From Ruminococcus sp. UBA3286 (GTDB taxonomy: Bacteria; Bacillota; Clostridia; Oscillospirales; Ruminococcaceae): a DNA stretch of 30,049 nucleotides. Positions 22,801-30,049 of this stretch are shown piece after piece. The notes under the pieces were generated by a model, which ran no database searches, was not told the origin of the DNA, and saw nothing but the letters and a program-made list of their open reading frames with translations. Both the position numbers and the translations under genes were made by a program. Where the stretch lies: positions 1-30,049 of the forward strand of contig DETO01000043.1 in assembly GCA_002362135.1 (NCBI GenBank), given 5' to 3'. How positions within the stretch are numbered: position 1 is the first letter of the stretch; the number at the start of each line of letters is the position of its first letter.

Positions 22801-25200
22801 CTACTTTAATTCGGCAATCGTAACGCCGTCCTCGCCTTCACCATATACGCCAAGACGAAATGTTTTTATTGACGGATGAGATTTCAACCGCTGATGAACA
22901 GCAGCTCTAAGAAGTCCCGTTCCCTTGCCGTGAATTATAGAAATTGTGGAAATATTGGACATTACAGCCTGATCTATAAACGAATCAAGCTGATATACGC
23001 CGTCATCGCAGGCGCAACCGCGAATATCGAGTTCCATTTTTCCGCGGCGTTCAGCTTTTACTCCGACTCTGCCGGCTTTTTTGCGGTTTTTCGGCATAGC
23101 CTTGTTTCCAACGGTAACTTTCGGAGATTCTTCAAGACGAAGCCGAGAAATATTCATTTTGGTTTTCATTACGCCCATCTGCACGAATACAAAATCGCTT
23201 CCGTCAGGTTCGCCCGAAACGATACCCTTGCGCTGAAGATCAACAACATAAACCGTATCTCCGCGTTTAAGCTTGCGCGGAAGTACATATCCCTCATTGG
23301 GATCGCCGCCGTCAACAGGATTGGCAATGTCATACATTTTATTGAAACTCTGCTTCGATCTTGATTTCACGCCCGAAACATTTGCACTAAAATTCTTCTT
23401 CTCCTTTTCGCGGCGAAGTTTTTCAAGCTCGTCGATCAGTTCATTAGATTCTGCCTTTGTCTGCTCGATGATAGTCATGGCTTGCAGGCGCGCTTTTTCA
23501 AGTTCTTCCGCACGGGTTTTTTCAAGATTTTCACGCTCGGTGCGAAGTATCGCTTCATGCTCCTCAGCTTCTCTGCGAAGCTTTGCAGCTTTTTCCTTTT
23601 CGCGTTCAAGTTCGATACGCGATTCTTCCAGCTTGCCGATAACTTCCTCAAGCCGAGAATTCGCCTCGCTCACTCTCGAACGTGCATCGGCAATAATATC
23701 CGAGGGCATACCAAGGCTTTCTGATATTGCAAAAGCGTTCGATTTTCCGGGAGAACCTACAATCAGCCTGTAGGTAGGACGAAGCGTCTCGATATCAAAT
23801 TCGCACGAAGCGTTTTCAACATCGGCAGTATCGATAGCAAAAACTTTCAACTCCTGATAATGAGTGGTCACCATTAATTTTGCACCGTTGAAAATAAGTC
23901 GGCGAATGACAGATATCGCCAGCGCCGCACCCTCAACGGGATCTGTTCCCGAACCAAGTTCGTCAAGCAGCACAAGTGAATTTTCATCTGCTGTACCGAG
24001 TATTTTGATAACATTATTTGTATGTGCAGAAAACGTCGAGAGATTCTGCTCGATGCTCTGGCTGTCACCGATATCAACGAGAATATGCCTGAAAACGGAT
24101 ATGCTGCTGCCGTCGGAAACGGGAATCAGCAGTCCGCACATCGTCATTGCCGAAAGAAGTCCCGCTGTTTTAAGCGCAACGGTTTTTCCGCCCGTATTCG
24201 GGCCTGTGATTATAAGAGCCTGATAATCTTCGCCAAGTGAAAGATCTATCGGCACGGCTTTTTTATGGTCAAGAAGCGGGTGGCGAGCTTTTTTCAGGCA
24301 AATTTTTCCGTCGTCGGTAATTCGCGGCATCGAACATTTCAGACTTGCCGCAAGATTTGATTTTGCAAAGTAAAGATTCAATTCGGCGCAGATTTTGTAA
24401 TTTTCACAAAGAACGTCCGCATATTCTCCACATTCGCTGCAAAGCTCGCGGATTATGCGCTCTATCTCCTCCTGCTCTTTACCCTGCAAAATTCTTATAT
24501 CATTGTTAGCTTCAACTACCGCCATTGGCTCTATAAAAAATGTCTGACCTGTAGCAGATGTATCATGAACAAGACCGCTGACCTGTCCTCTATGCTCCGA
24601 TTTAACAGGCAGTACAAATCTGCCGTCACGTATTGTGACGTTGCTGTCCTGCAAATACTGCTGCTTACTTTTAACCATTTTATCAAGAGTTTCACGAAGC
24701 TGCATTTCCGCACGGTTGATCTTTCTGCGGATAGCCGCCAATTCCGGGCTTGCTGCATCGGAGATCTCCGTTTCGGAAATTATTGATCGGTCAATCTTTT
24801 CAAGAAGCCAGTCGTTTGGAGTGAGTCGCGAAAACAGATAATCAAGTTCTGTTTCGACGTTTTCGCAGGAGGAATACCATTTCGCAAGACCGCTGATCTG
24901 CCGCAGCATTACGGCAATATCCATAATATCCCTAAGCGAAATTACCGCTCCTGTTTTAGCGCGTTTTGCCGCAACGGAAATATCCTTGAAATTGCTGAAA
25001 GGCGGCGTTCCGTACTGTATTGAAAGTGACAAAGCCTGATTGGTCTTAATATTTTCGCGCCTGACTTCCGCAAGATCGCTTACGGGACGAAGCGCCAGCG
25101 CCATGCGTTTTGTTTCGTCGTTTGAAGCATGGGCTGCGACCATTTCCAGAATTTTGTCGAGTTCTAAAGTTTTAAGATATTTATTCATATTTTCTACCAT
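22801..25200 (-). CDS. mutS2: Endonuclease MutS2
   Basis: MutS2 binds branched DNA and stalled, collided ribosomes; its roles include control of recombination and ribosome rescue. The 799-residue protein has the MutS core and ATPase with Walker A GPNTGGKT (333-340) and Walker B LVLLDELGSGTDP (409-421), a long coiled coil (about 510-605), a KOW-like segment (about 640-690) and a C-terminal Smr nuclease domain (about 722-799) with LDIRG and HGKGTG. It lacks the mismatch-recognition domain of MutS, as expected. The start at 25200 has a weak AAGAG site; the ATG at 25188 gives a more usual N terminus and is a fair alternative. recO ends 12 bp upstream. Confidence 0.96.
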   Translation of the reverse strand: MVENMNKYLKTLELDKILEMVAAHASNDETKRMALALRPVSDLAEVRRENIKTNQALSLSIQYGTPPFSNFKDISVAAKRAKTGAVISLRDIMDIAVMLRQISGLAKWYSSCENVETELDYLFSRLTPNDWLLEKIDRSIISETEISDAASPELAAIRRKINRAEMQLRETLDKMVKSKQQYLQDSNVTIRDGRFVLPVKSEHRGQVSGLVHDTSATGQTFFIEPMAVVEANNDIRILQGKEQEEIERIIRELCSECGEYADVLCENYKICAELNLYFAKSNLAASLKCSMPRITDDGKICLKKARHPLLDHKKAVPIDLSLGEDYQALIITGPNTGGKTVALKTAGLLSAMTMCGLLIPVSDGSSISVFRHILVDIGDSQSIEQNLSTFSAHTNNVIKILGTADENSLVLLDELGSGTDPVEGAALAISVIRRLIFNGAKLMVTTHYQELKVFAIDTADVENASCEFDIETLRPTYRLIVGSPGKSNAFAISESLGMPSDIIADARSRVSEANSRLEEVIGKLEESRIELEREKEKAAKLRREAEEHEAILRTERENLEKTRAEELEKARLQAMTIIEQTKAESNELIDELEKLRREKEKKNFSANVSGVKSRSKQSFNKMYDIANPVDGGDPNEGYVLPRKLKRGDTVYVVDLQRKGIVSGEPDGSDFVFVQMGVMKTKMNISRLRLEESPKVTVGNKAMPKNRKKAGRVGVKAERRGKMELDIRGCACDDGVYQLDSFIDQAVMSNISTISIIHGKGTGLLRAAVHQRLKSHPSIKTFRLGVYGEGEDGVTIAELK

Positions 25201-25212
25201 TTCAAAAATCTC

Positions 25213-25974
25213 TTATTCAACTGTCTTTAATGACAGATTTTTGTAAAAATCAAGTGTATTAAAATTTCTTCCAAGGTGTGATAAAGTATATTGTTCGGAA
25301 AATTCCGATAAAACTTTGGTTGATTTCTCCGAAAGACGGAAGTTATAAAGCCTGTCGAAATCCGCTAAGACAATATGACGAACAGCAGTAAGAACAGGCA
25401 GTCCGATAGTAAAATAACTACTGTCCAGTTCGTTGGCGTCCTTACATTCCGAGCAGTAGAATCCGCCGTTTTTCAGGGAAAAATACGATATTTTCGGCTC
25501 GTAGCAGCCGCAGCCCCGACATATGAGAATATCGGGCATAAAACCTATTTCCGACATAAGACGCAGTTCGAAAATCGGTTTTAAAAGCTGCTCACTGCGA
25601 TTTCCGTTTTCAAGATAAAAAAGCGTATTAAGAAAAAGCCGCAGAACATTTCCGCTGTCCGTAAGTTCAGCCGTGCTGTATTTCAGAATATCGGCAAAAT
25701 AACTCGCCAATGAGATCGCGGAAAGCGAATTTCTCAAACCATAAAAAATATGTATAGGCTCCACGCTGTTAAGTAGGAACCTATTTTTTTTCTGATCTAT
25801 ACAAAAGCGTGAATAGGCGAAAAGCTGGGTAGACGCCGACGACTTTCCGTTTATCTTGCGCGCTCCCCTGACCGACAGTTCGATCAATCCCCTGTCCTTG
25901 GTCAGAATATCAATAAATTTATCCTGCTCTCCGAATGCCCGTTCTTTCAGAACGATACCTTCAAGTGTTATCAT
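25213..25974 (-). CDS. recO: DNA repair protein RecO
   Basis: RecO helps RecR load RecA on single-stranded DNA in recombinational repair. The 253-residue protein has an N-terminal OB fold (about 1-80, starting MITLEGIVLKERAFGEQDK) and a helical domain with a zinc site formed by C152, C155, C174 and C177 (C157 is an extra Cys). The ATG at 25974 has AAGGGA upstream with 7 bp spacing and overlaps the small yqzL gene by 14 bp. An upstream in-frame start at 26007 would lie within yqzL and is rejected. Confidence 0.94.
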   Translation of the reverse strand: MITLEGIVLKERAFGEQDKFIDILTKDRGLIELSVRGARKINGKSSASTQLFAYSRFCIDQKKNRFLLNSVEPIHIFYGLRNSLSAISLASYFADILKYSTAELTDSGNVLRLFLNTLFYLENGNRSEQLLKPIFELRLMSEIGFMPDILICRGCGCYEPKISYFSLKNGGFYCSECKDANELDSSYFTIGLPVLTAVRHIVLADFDRLYNFRLSEKSTKVLSEFSEQYTLSHLGRNFNTLDFYKNLSLKTVE

Positions 25975-26053
25975 AAAAAATTCCCTTATACATAAGATAA
26001 TCGCCAATTTTTCCGCTTTCTACAAAAACGTTCCAAAGCTGTTCATCATTCAT
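25961..26053 (-). CDS. yqzL: YqzL-like micro-protein between era and recO
   Basis: A 30-codon frame reads MNDEQLWNVFVESGKIGDYL followed by MYKGIFYDNT. It has an excellent GGAGGTG site 4-5 bp before the ATG. In Bacillus a small YqzL protein of unknown function lies at the same place, between era and recO, and shares the pattern W-x-x-F, then T/S-G-x-I-x-x-YL-x-x-K. The match in position and pattern makes this a real gene, though it is shorter than most annotation cut-offs. It overlaps the recO start by 14 bp, so its translation probably feeds recO translation. The 82-bp gap to era holds only a weak TATAAT (3 of 6 at -35), with no other feature seen. Confidence 0.75.
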   Translation of the reverse strand: MNDEQLWNVFVESGKIGDYLMYKGIFYDNT

Positions 26054-26135
26054 GCCGCACCTCCGAAAGCATTATATGCTCTCTGCTTATTATCTGCAAT
26101 GAAAAAAATTTTATACGGCGCTGTCTGAACTGCAA

Positions 26136-27029
26136 TTATTTGTCAGATAAACCGAAACTGCGTATCAGACCTTCGCGATTCCGCCAATCCTCTTTAACTT
26201 TTACCCAGCATTTAAGATTGACTTTGATCTGAAAGAAATCCTCCAGCTCGATACGTGCGGCTGTGGAAGCCTTCTTCAGCATTGATCCGCCTTTTCCGAT
26301 AATAATACCTTTGTGAGATTCGCGCTCGCAGTAGATAACTGCTAAAATATCGAGAATATCCTTATCGTCGCGCTCCGACATCTGCTCAACTCCGACGGCT
26401 ATTCCATGCGGAACTTCATCTTTCAAAAGTTCCAGAAGTTTTTCACGTATCATCTCGGCAGCCAGAACTTTTTCAGGCTGATCGGTTATCATATCATCAG
26501 GGAAATAATGCACGGAATCTTCCGTAAATTTTATTATTTCATCAATAACTATGTCAATGCCGTTATTTTCCGTAACGCTTACGGGAATTACTGCCTGAAA
26601 ATTTATCTTTGCAGAAATATCGGCAATATATGCTCCCAGTTCCTCTTTATTTTTCAGCAGATCGATCTTATTGATAACAAGTATCACGGGCATTTTTGAA
26701 TTTTCGAGAGAACGCAGCAAATTAAGCTCCTGCTCGTTTATCTTTTTAGTACAGTCCTGCACGAAAACCACTGCGTCAATATCGCTGACGGATTCGCGAA
26801 CGGTATTCAGCATATGCTCGCTAAGCTTGTTGACAGGCTTGTGAAGTCCCGGAGTATCGAAGAAAACAAGCTGTACGTCGTCAATATTACGGATACCTGT
26901 TATACGTGTACGCGTAGTCTGAGGCTTGCTGCTTACAGAAGCAATTTTTTCTCCGACTATAGCGTTGAGCAAGGAAGATTTTCCTGCGTTTGTTCTACCC
27001 GCAATTGTTACAAAGGCTGTTTTTGACAT
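26136..27029 (-). CDS. era: GTPase Era
   Basis: Era is a GTPase that binds the 3' end of 16S rRNA and is needed for 30S subunit maturation. The 297-residue protein has G1 GRTNAGKS (11-18), the switch region with QTTRTR, G3 DTPG (58-61), G4 NKID (120-123) and a C-terminal KH domain with the loop GKGG. G1 usually reads GRPNVGKS; the Thr and Ala variants are mild. Its ATG shares one base with the ybeY stop. The neighbourhood of ybeY, era and recO is standard for Firmicutes and links rRNA processing with repair. Confidence 0.97.
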   Translation of the reverse strand: MSKTAFVTIAGRTNAGKSSLLNAIVGEKIASVSSKPQTTRTRITGIRNIDDVQLVFFDTPGLHKPVNKLSEHMLNTVRESVSDIDAVVFVQDCTKKINEQELNLLRSLENSKMPVILVINKIDLLKNKEELGAYIADISAKINFQAVIPVSVTENNGIDIVIDEIIKFTEDSVHYFPDDMITDQPEKVLAAEMIREKLLELLKDEVPHGIAVGVEQMSERDDKDILDILAVIYCERESHKGIIIGKGGSMLKKASTAARIELEDFFQIKVNLKCWVKVKEDWRNREGLIRSFGLSDK

Positions 27030-27541
27030 TATTCTTTATCTCCCTGATTCACAAACGTAACGTCTCTCGAAATTCCAAGCTTTTCAAGGACGGATTCTTC
27101 TTTTTCACGCATTATACGCTGATCGAGCTGGCTTGTCTCATGATCGTATCCAAGAAGATGAAGCATGGAATGAACGGTAAGAAAGCCTATTTCGCGCTCC
27201 AGCGAATGACCGTAATTCTGAGCCTGCTTGACCGCAGTTTCCAGCGAAATAACAACGTCTCCCAGCTGAACGGCTTTGGTGTCCGGATTAATCTCAACAG
27301 TACCGTCATCTCCCGTCAGCGGAAATGAAAGAACATCGGTAACGCTGTCTTTATTGCGGTATATTTTATTAAGATTTCTGATCTCGTTATTGCTTACAAA
27401 GGAAACGCTTACTTCCGCGTCTCTTCCGAATTTTTCGGTCATTAAAACAGCCTGACAGCATCTTCTTATAAGAAGGCGTATACCAACAGGAACTTTGACC
27501 TCGGTCTGATTATTTTTAACATATACTTTAAGCTTAGGCAT
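27029..27541 (-). CDS. ybeY: Endoribonuclease YbeY
   Basis: YbeY is a zinc-dependent endoribonuclease acting in 16S rRNA maturation and ribosome quality control, often with Era. The 170-residue product has the metal motif HSMLHLLGYDH with H124, H128 and H134, plus the conserved N-R-x-K-D-x-x-TDVLSFP at about 62-74. The ATG at 27541 has AGGGAG about 9 bp upstream and overlaps phoH by 8 bp; an in-frame start at 27571 lies well inside phoH and is rejected. Confidence 0.96.
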   Translation of the reverse strand: MPKLKVYVKNNQTEVKVPVGIRLLIRRCCQAVLMTEKFGRDAEVSVSFVSNNEIRNLNKIYRNKDSVTDVLSFPLTGDDGTVEINPDTKAVQLGDVVISLETAVKQAQNYGHSLEREIGFLTVHSMLHLLGYDHETSQLDQRIMREKEESVLEKLGISRDVTFVNQGDKE

Positions 27542-28502
27542 GATTTTTTCTCCCTTCGTTAAATTTTTCATATGCCTTTATAATATCCTGTACGAGCTTA
27601 TGCCGCACAACATCTTTTTCCGTAAATCTGTGTATATTGATATCATCGATCCCTTTGAGGACTTTAACTGCTTCCACAAGTCCAGATTTTCTTGTATCAG
27701 GAAGATCGATCTGAGTAATATCGCCTGTTATGACCATTCGGCTCTCATTGCCGAGACGCGTCAGAAACATTTTTATCTGCTCCGAAGTGGTATTCTGCGC
27801 CTCATCAAGAATAATGAAAGCCTCGTCCAGCGTTCTTCCTCTCATATAGGCAAGCGGAGCAACTTCGATAATACCTTTTTCCATATACTGCCCGAACCTG
27901 TCCGCGCCGAACATATCGAAAAGCGCGTCGTAAAGCGGACGTAAATACGGATCGACTTTATCCTGCATATCTCCGGGCAGAAATCCGAGTTTTTCACCTG
28001 CTTCCACCGCAGGACGAGTGAGGATTATTTTCTTGATCTTCCGCTCTCTGAAAGCTTTGACCGCCATTGCCACCGCAAGATAAGTTTTCCCCGTTCCGGC
28101 AGGACCGATGCCGAGAACTATAGTATTATCTCTTATAGCGTCGATATATCGTTTCTGACCTACGGTACGCGGTCTCACCACCTTGCCGGACGATGTGATG
28201 CATATTCCGTCTCCGCCGAGTTCTTCAAGCTGCTGTTCTGCGCCGTCGGCGACCATTGACGCAACATAACGGACGGTCTGACTGTTCAGCGGCTGTCCTT
28301 TCCTGTGCATTTCCAAAAGCGCTTCAACAGCCTTTGCCGCTTCGGAAAGCGACGGTTCGTCGCCGATAAGCTTTATATTGCCGTCTCTGCTCACAATAGT
28401 TACGTCGTACTGACGCCGGATATGCTGTATATTGCCGTCAAGCTGACCGAAAAGCGTCGAAAGCTGCTCTTCACTGTCTATTTCAACAATTTTTTCTGCC
28501 AT
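27534..28502 (-). CDS. phoH: PhoH-family ATPase
   Basis: PhoH/YbeZ proteins are ATPases of the helicase-like P-loop group, linked to RNA metabolism and functionally to YbeY. The 322-residue protein has an N-terminal region of about 100 residues and an ATPase with Walker A GPAGTGKT (133-140) and Walker B IILDEAQNT. The start at 28502 has GGAG 11 bp upstream and matches the family N terminus; an upstream TTG/ATG around 28556 would overlap the CYTH gene. It is followed by ybeY with 8 bp overlap. Confidence 0.95.
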   Translation of the reverse strand: MAEKIVEIDSEEQLSTLFGQLDGNIQHIRRQYDVTIVSRDGNIKLIGDEPSLSEAAKAVEALLEMHRKGQPLNSQTVRYVASMVADGAEQQLEELGGDGICITSSGKVVRPRTVGQKRYIDAIRDNTIVLGIGPAGTGKTYLAVAMAVKAFRERKIKKIILTRPAVEAGEKLGFLPGDMQDKVDPYLRPLYDALFDMFGADRFGQYMEKGIIEVAPLAYMRGRTLDEAFIILDEAQNTTSEQIKMFLTRLGNESRMVITGDITQIDLPDTRKSGLVEAVKVLKGIDDINIHRFTEKDVVRHKLVQDIIKAYEKFNEGRKNHA

Positions 28503-28518
28503 TAAACGTTTTTCTCCT

Positions 28519-29025
28519 TTATTTATCAATGATAGGAAACGCGCCCGCATTTGCAAGGGCTGAATTGGAATACTCGCTGATTCCCGTTACTTCCTTTATT
28601 ATTTTCACATATTCAGGGTAAAATATTTTCTGTTCGGGCGAATCCAATTCAAGTTCAAGTATTGCAAATTCATCTGAAAAAGGATAGAGATCCAATTCAA
28701 AAAGCTGCTTCTTATACATGAAACATATTCTTTTTTTGCTGACGGGAACGCAATCCGCCTTTTTTTCTTTAAGAAGTTCCGCGTAATTCTCCGCACTTAT
28801 CTCATACTCGTTTTCTTTACGCGTCACGGCAGTTATAAATTCCTTTTCGGTATAAAAGTAAACGTCGGTTCCGTTTTCAGTTATCTTTCTTACGCGCCGC
28901 TGAGAACCTCCGCTGCCGTTTTCAAGATATGTCTGCAAAATTTCGATCTGCCGAACAGCATTCAGCTTATCGCAGTCAGGATATTCCACAAGAAATTTTC
29001 TTTCGATTTCAAGATTCTCTGCCAT
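28519..29025 (-). CDS. CYTH-domain protein (triphosphate-binding)
   Basis: This 168-residue protein is a single CYTH domain, which forms a tunnel that binds triphosphates and divalent metal. The N-terminal EIERKFLV gives the E-x-E-x-K signature, and later alternating charged strands (RRVRK, EKEF, EYEIS, ELDLY, ILELEL) line the tunnel. Bacterial members are inorganic triphosphatases, thiamine triphosphatases or of unknown role. The ATG at 29025 has GGAG 8 bp upstream. It is the first gene of the nine-gene operon, 16 bp before phoH. Confidence 0.88.
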   Translation of the reverse strand: MAENLEIERKFLVEYPDCDKLNAVRQIEILQTYLENGSGGSQRRVRKITENGTDVYFYTEKEFITAVTRKENEYEISAENYAELLKEKKADCVPVSKKRICFMYKKQLFELDLYPFSDEFAILELELDSPEQKIFYPEYVKIIKEVTGISEYSNSALANAGAFPIIDK

Positions 29026-29064
29026 TTTATCACTCCGTAAATACAAATTAATAGTTGGCGTTTT

Positions 29065-29163
29065 CGGCTGTATTATGCGGTTTATGAATATTACTTTCCG
29101 ATTTTCGGTCAGGTGGATTCACAAGCAAAAGCCGTATTACAAACTTATCAGTAAAACATCGTA
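29065..29163 (-). promoter_or_regulatory. Leader of the CYTH-phoH-era operon
   Basis: The leader is about 138 nt long. Three nested stems can form: CGGCT/AGCCG, TGAAT/ATTCA and CCGA/TCGG. Each is only 4-5 bp. No named RNA class is recognised and no terminator follows, so this may be ordinary sequence. Confidence 0.3.
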
Positions 29164-29169
29164 CAATAT

Positions 29170-29198
29170 ATTATACCGTAATTTTTGAATAATGTCAA
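29170..29198 (-). promoter_or_regulatory. Promoter of the CYTH-to-HPt operon
   Basis: Perfect TTGACA (29198-29193) and TATAAT (29175-29170) boxes are 17 bp apart. All nine genes down to 20883 follow closely, with gaps under 20 bp or overlaps except for 82 bp after era and 28 bp after mutS2. Confidence 0.9.
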
Positions 29199-29260
29199 CA
29201 AAAAAATGAAGTTTTTTATTTTTAATATGATAAATCTTCATAGTTTTTTACCAATTTATA

Positions 29261-29294
29261 AAAAAAGGTTCCGAAAAACGATCAGAACCTTTTT
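29261..29294 (-). terminator. Intrinsic terminator after the kinase-like gene
   Basis: A 13-bp stem (29294-29282 with 29274-29262, one G-T pair) with a 7-nt loop is followed on the minus strand by a run of T. It ends transcription of the gene at 29305 before the operon promoter at 29198. Between the terminator and this promoter I see only AT-rich sequence. Confidence 0.85.
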
Positions 29295-29304
29295 GATTAA
29301 TTGT

Positions 29305-30049
29305 TTACCAGCAGATCAGATTATTGCTGATATCAGAAAGCATTATGTTGTAGGGGTTCAATATTCCCATATCATTATCAAAAGAAGCTTCCTTCATCAC
29401 TAAACCGGAGTCTTTTTTGAAAATGCAATTAGGCAATATAATTTTTATTTGGTCATTTGTTTCACAAATTTCTCCGCCAAGTTTTTTCGCAAAAGCATCA
29501 TTCATATGACTTTGATACTTCGCAAAGAAATCATCATTGGGATACTGATTTTTCAGATCATCGTTTTTCTTATTGATCTTTATTACAATGACAAGATCAC
29601 TGCCTTCCGCAGAATAAACCATCGTGATATTAACAGCACCATCCAGAACAGCGCTGCGAATATACAGCAACAGCATAAAATTCAGCATTTTCTTATTTGA
29701 TTTAGCAAATAGCCGCCCGCCCGACTGCAATTCGATAACGCATATCCCGTCAAGCGACCTCTGAACGCAGTCGGTAAAGCTGTCAAAGAAAGCCTTCATA
29801 TCAACAAGCTCTACAGGAAGATCTTTGCAGAACAGCATATCGAAGATACGCCCGTAAAGCTCCGACGACTGAAGAATATGGCATAACTGCTTCTGAACAA
29901 TTTGAGCGCACTCGTGACGCATCTCCGCCGTCCAATTTGCCGAATTATCCGAATCCAGCATCATCATATAAGTGTTGATAAGAGAAACGCTCGATCTGGT
30001 TTCAGAATCATTTCCAAGAGTAAAATCTTTTATAAAATCGTCATTCAAA
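29305..30049 (-). CDS. Degenerate histidine-kinase-like protein (5' end cut)
   Basis: At least 247 residues are visible. The frame is open to the window edge; the first possible start is a TTG at 30048 with no visible ribosome binding site, so the gene probably continues upstream. The helical N part (ETRSSVSLINTYMMML and the next helix) resembles a dimerisation domain, and the rest (RLFAKSNKKMLNFMLLLYIRS, two helices, then ITMVYSAEGSDLVIVIKI) follows the pattern of a GHKL ATPase fold. The usual phospho-acceptor His, the N-box Asn and the G-boxes are not visible. It may be a catalytically dead kinase relative or a scaffold. This is inference from pattern only. Confidence 0.4.
   Translation of the reverse strand, partial: LNDDFIKDFTLGNDSETRSSVSLINTYMMMLDSDNSANWTAEMRHECAQIVQKQLCHILQSSELYGRIFDMLFCKDLPVELVDMKAFFDSFTDCVQRSLDGICVIELQSGGRLFAKSNKKMLNFMLLLYIRSAVLDGAVNITMVYSAEGSDLVIVIKINKKNDDLKNQYPNDDFFAKYQSHMNDAFAKKLGGEICETNDQIKIILPNCIFKKDSGLVMKEASFDNDMGILNPYNIMLSDISNNLICW

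Noticed and set aside
26059..26098. Promoter in front of yqzL (TATAAT with TTGCAG 17 bp upstream)
   Set aside because: Only three of six -35 bases match and the start would fall within a few bases of the ribosome binding site; read-through from era is sufficient.
1..30049. tRNA, rRNA, CRISPR arrays and transposase genes
   Set aside because: No cloverleaf-like segment in the gaps, no regularly spaced direct repeats and no transposase or integrase motif was found.

Overview
The window looks like chromosomal DNA of a low-to-mid GC Firmicute of the class Clostridia, most like the Ruminococcus/Oscillospiraceae group. The reasons are the strong GGAGG-type ribosome binding sites, TTGACA-17-TATAAT promoters, frequent TTG and GTG starts, a V-type (not F-type) ATPase operon, the conserved block phoH-ybeY-era-yqzL-recO-mutS2, and a YtrA-type GntR regulator with an ABC exporter. 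The family assignment is inference. I see no rRNA, tRNA, CRISPR array, prophage or transposase gene.

Layout. (1) 1-2981, minus strand: a promoter drives rpe and three overlapping genes for Rnf/Nqr-like membrane subunits, rnfD, rnfE and rnfA, followed by the first codons of another gene. rnfC, rnfG and rnfB are not in this run, and three of the four cysteines that hold the membrane iron-sulfur centre in normal RnfA/RnfE are serine here. (2) 3083-5834, plus strand: rpsO and pnp, separated by a region with three hairpins, one of them a long near-perfect stem ahead of pnp. (3) 5847-9855, plus strand: a small C39-like cysteine peptidase homologue, then a GntR(YtrA)-ABC ATPase-permease operon with a 29-bp palindromic operator at its transcription start. 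(4) 9852-10079: a 180-bp inverted-repeat element resembling a MITE, and a two-way terminator. (5) 10078-18741, minus strand: a nine-gene V-ATPase operon in the order H-I-K-E-C-F-A-B-D. Its proteolipid carries the full sodium-binding signature, and its leader contains a terminator-like hairpin and other structure that suggests attenuation, possibly by a riboswitch. (6) 18823-20867, plus strand: an ECF sigma factor translationally coupled to a single-span membrane protein with a long threonine-rich stalk and an unrecognised outer domain. (7) 20883-29198, minus strand: one probable nine-gene operon, CYTH protein, phoH, ybeY, era, yqzL, recO, mutS2, a receiver-HD-GYP protein and an HPt protein. 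(8) 29261-30049, minus strand: the end of a degenerate histidine-kinase-like gene and its terminator.

How the parts fit. Regions 2 and 7 are housekeeping (ribosome, RNA decay, rRNA maturation, DNA repair) with a c-di-GMP/phosphorelay pair attached at the end. Regions 1 and 5 concern membrane energetics: the ATPase is predicted to move sodium, while the Rnf-like module appears to have lost the cofactor ligands needed for ordinary Rnf electron transfer. Regions 3 and 6 look like envelope-stress systems. The least ordinary items are the cysteine-depleted RnfDEA module, the structured V-ATPase leader, the pnp leader hairpin, the palindromic 180-bp element and the sigma/threonine-stalk pair.
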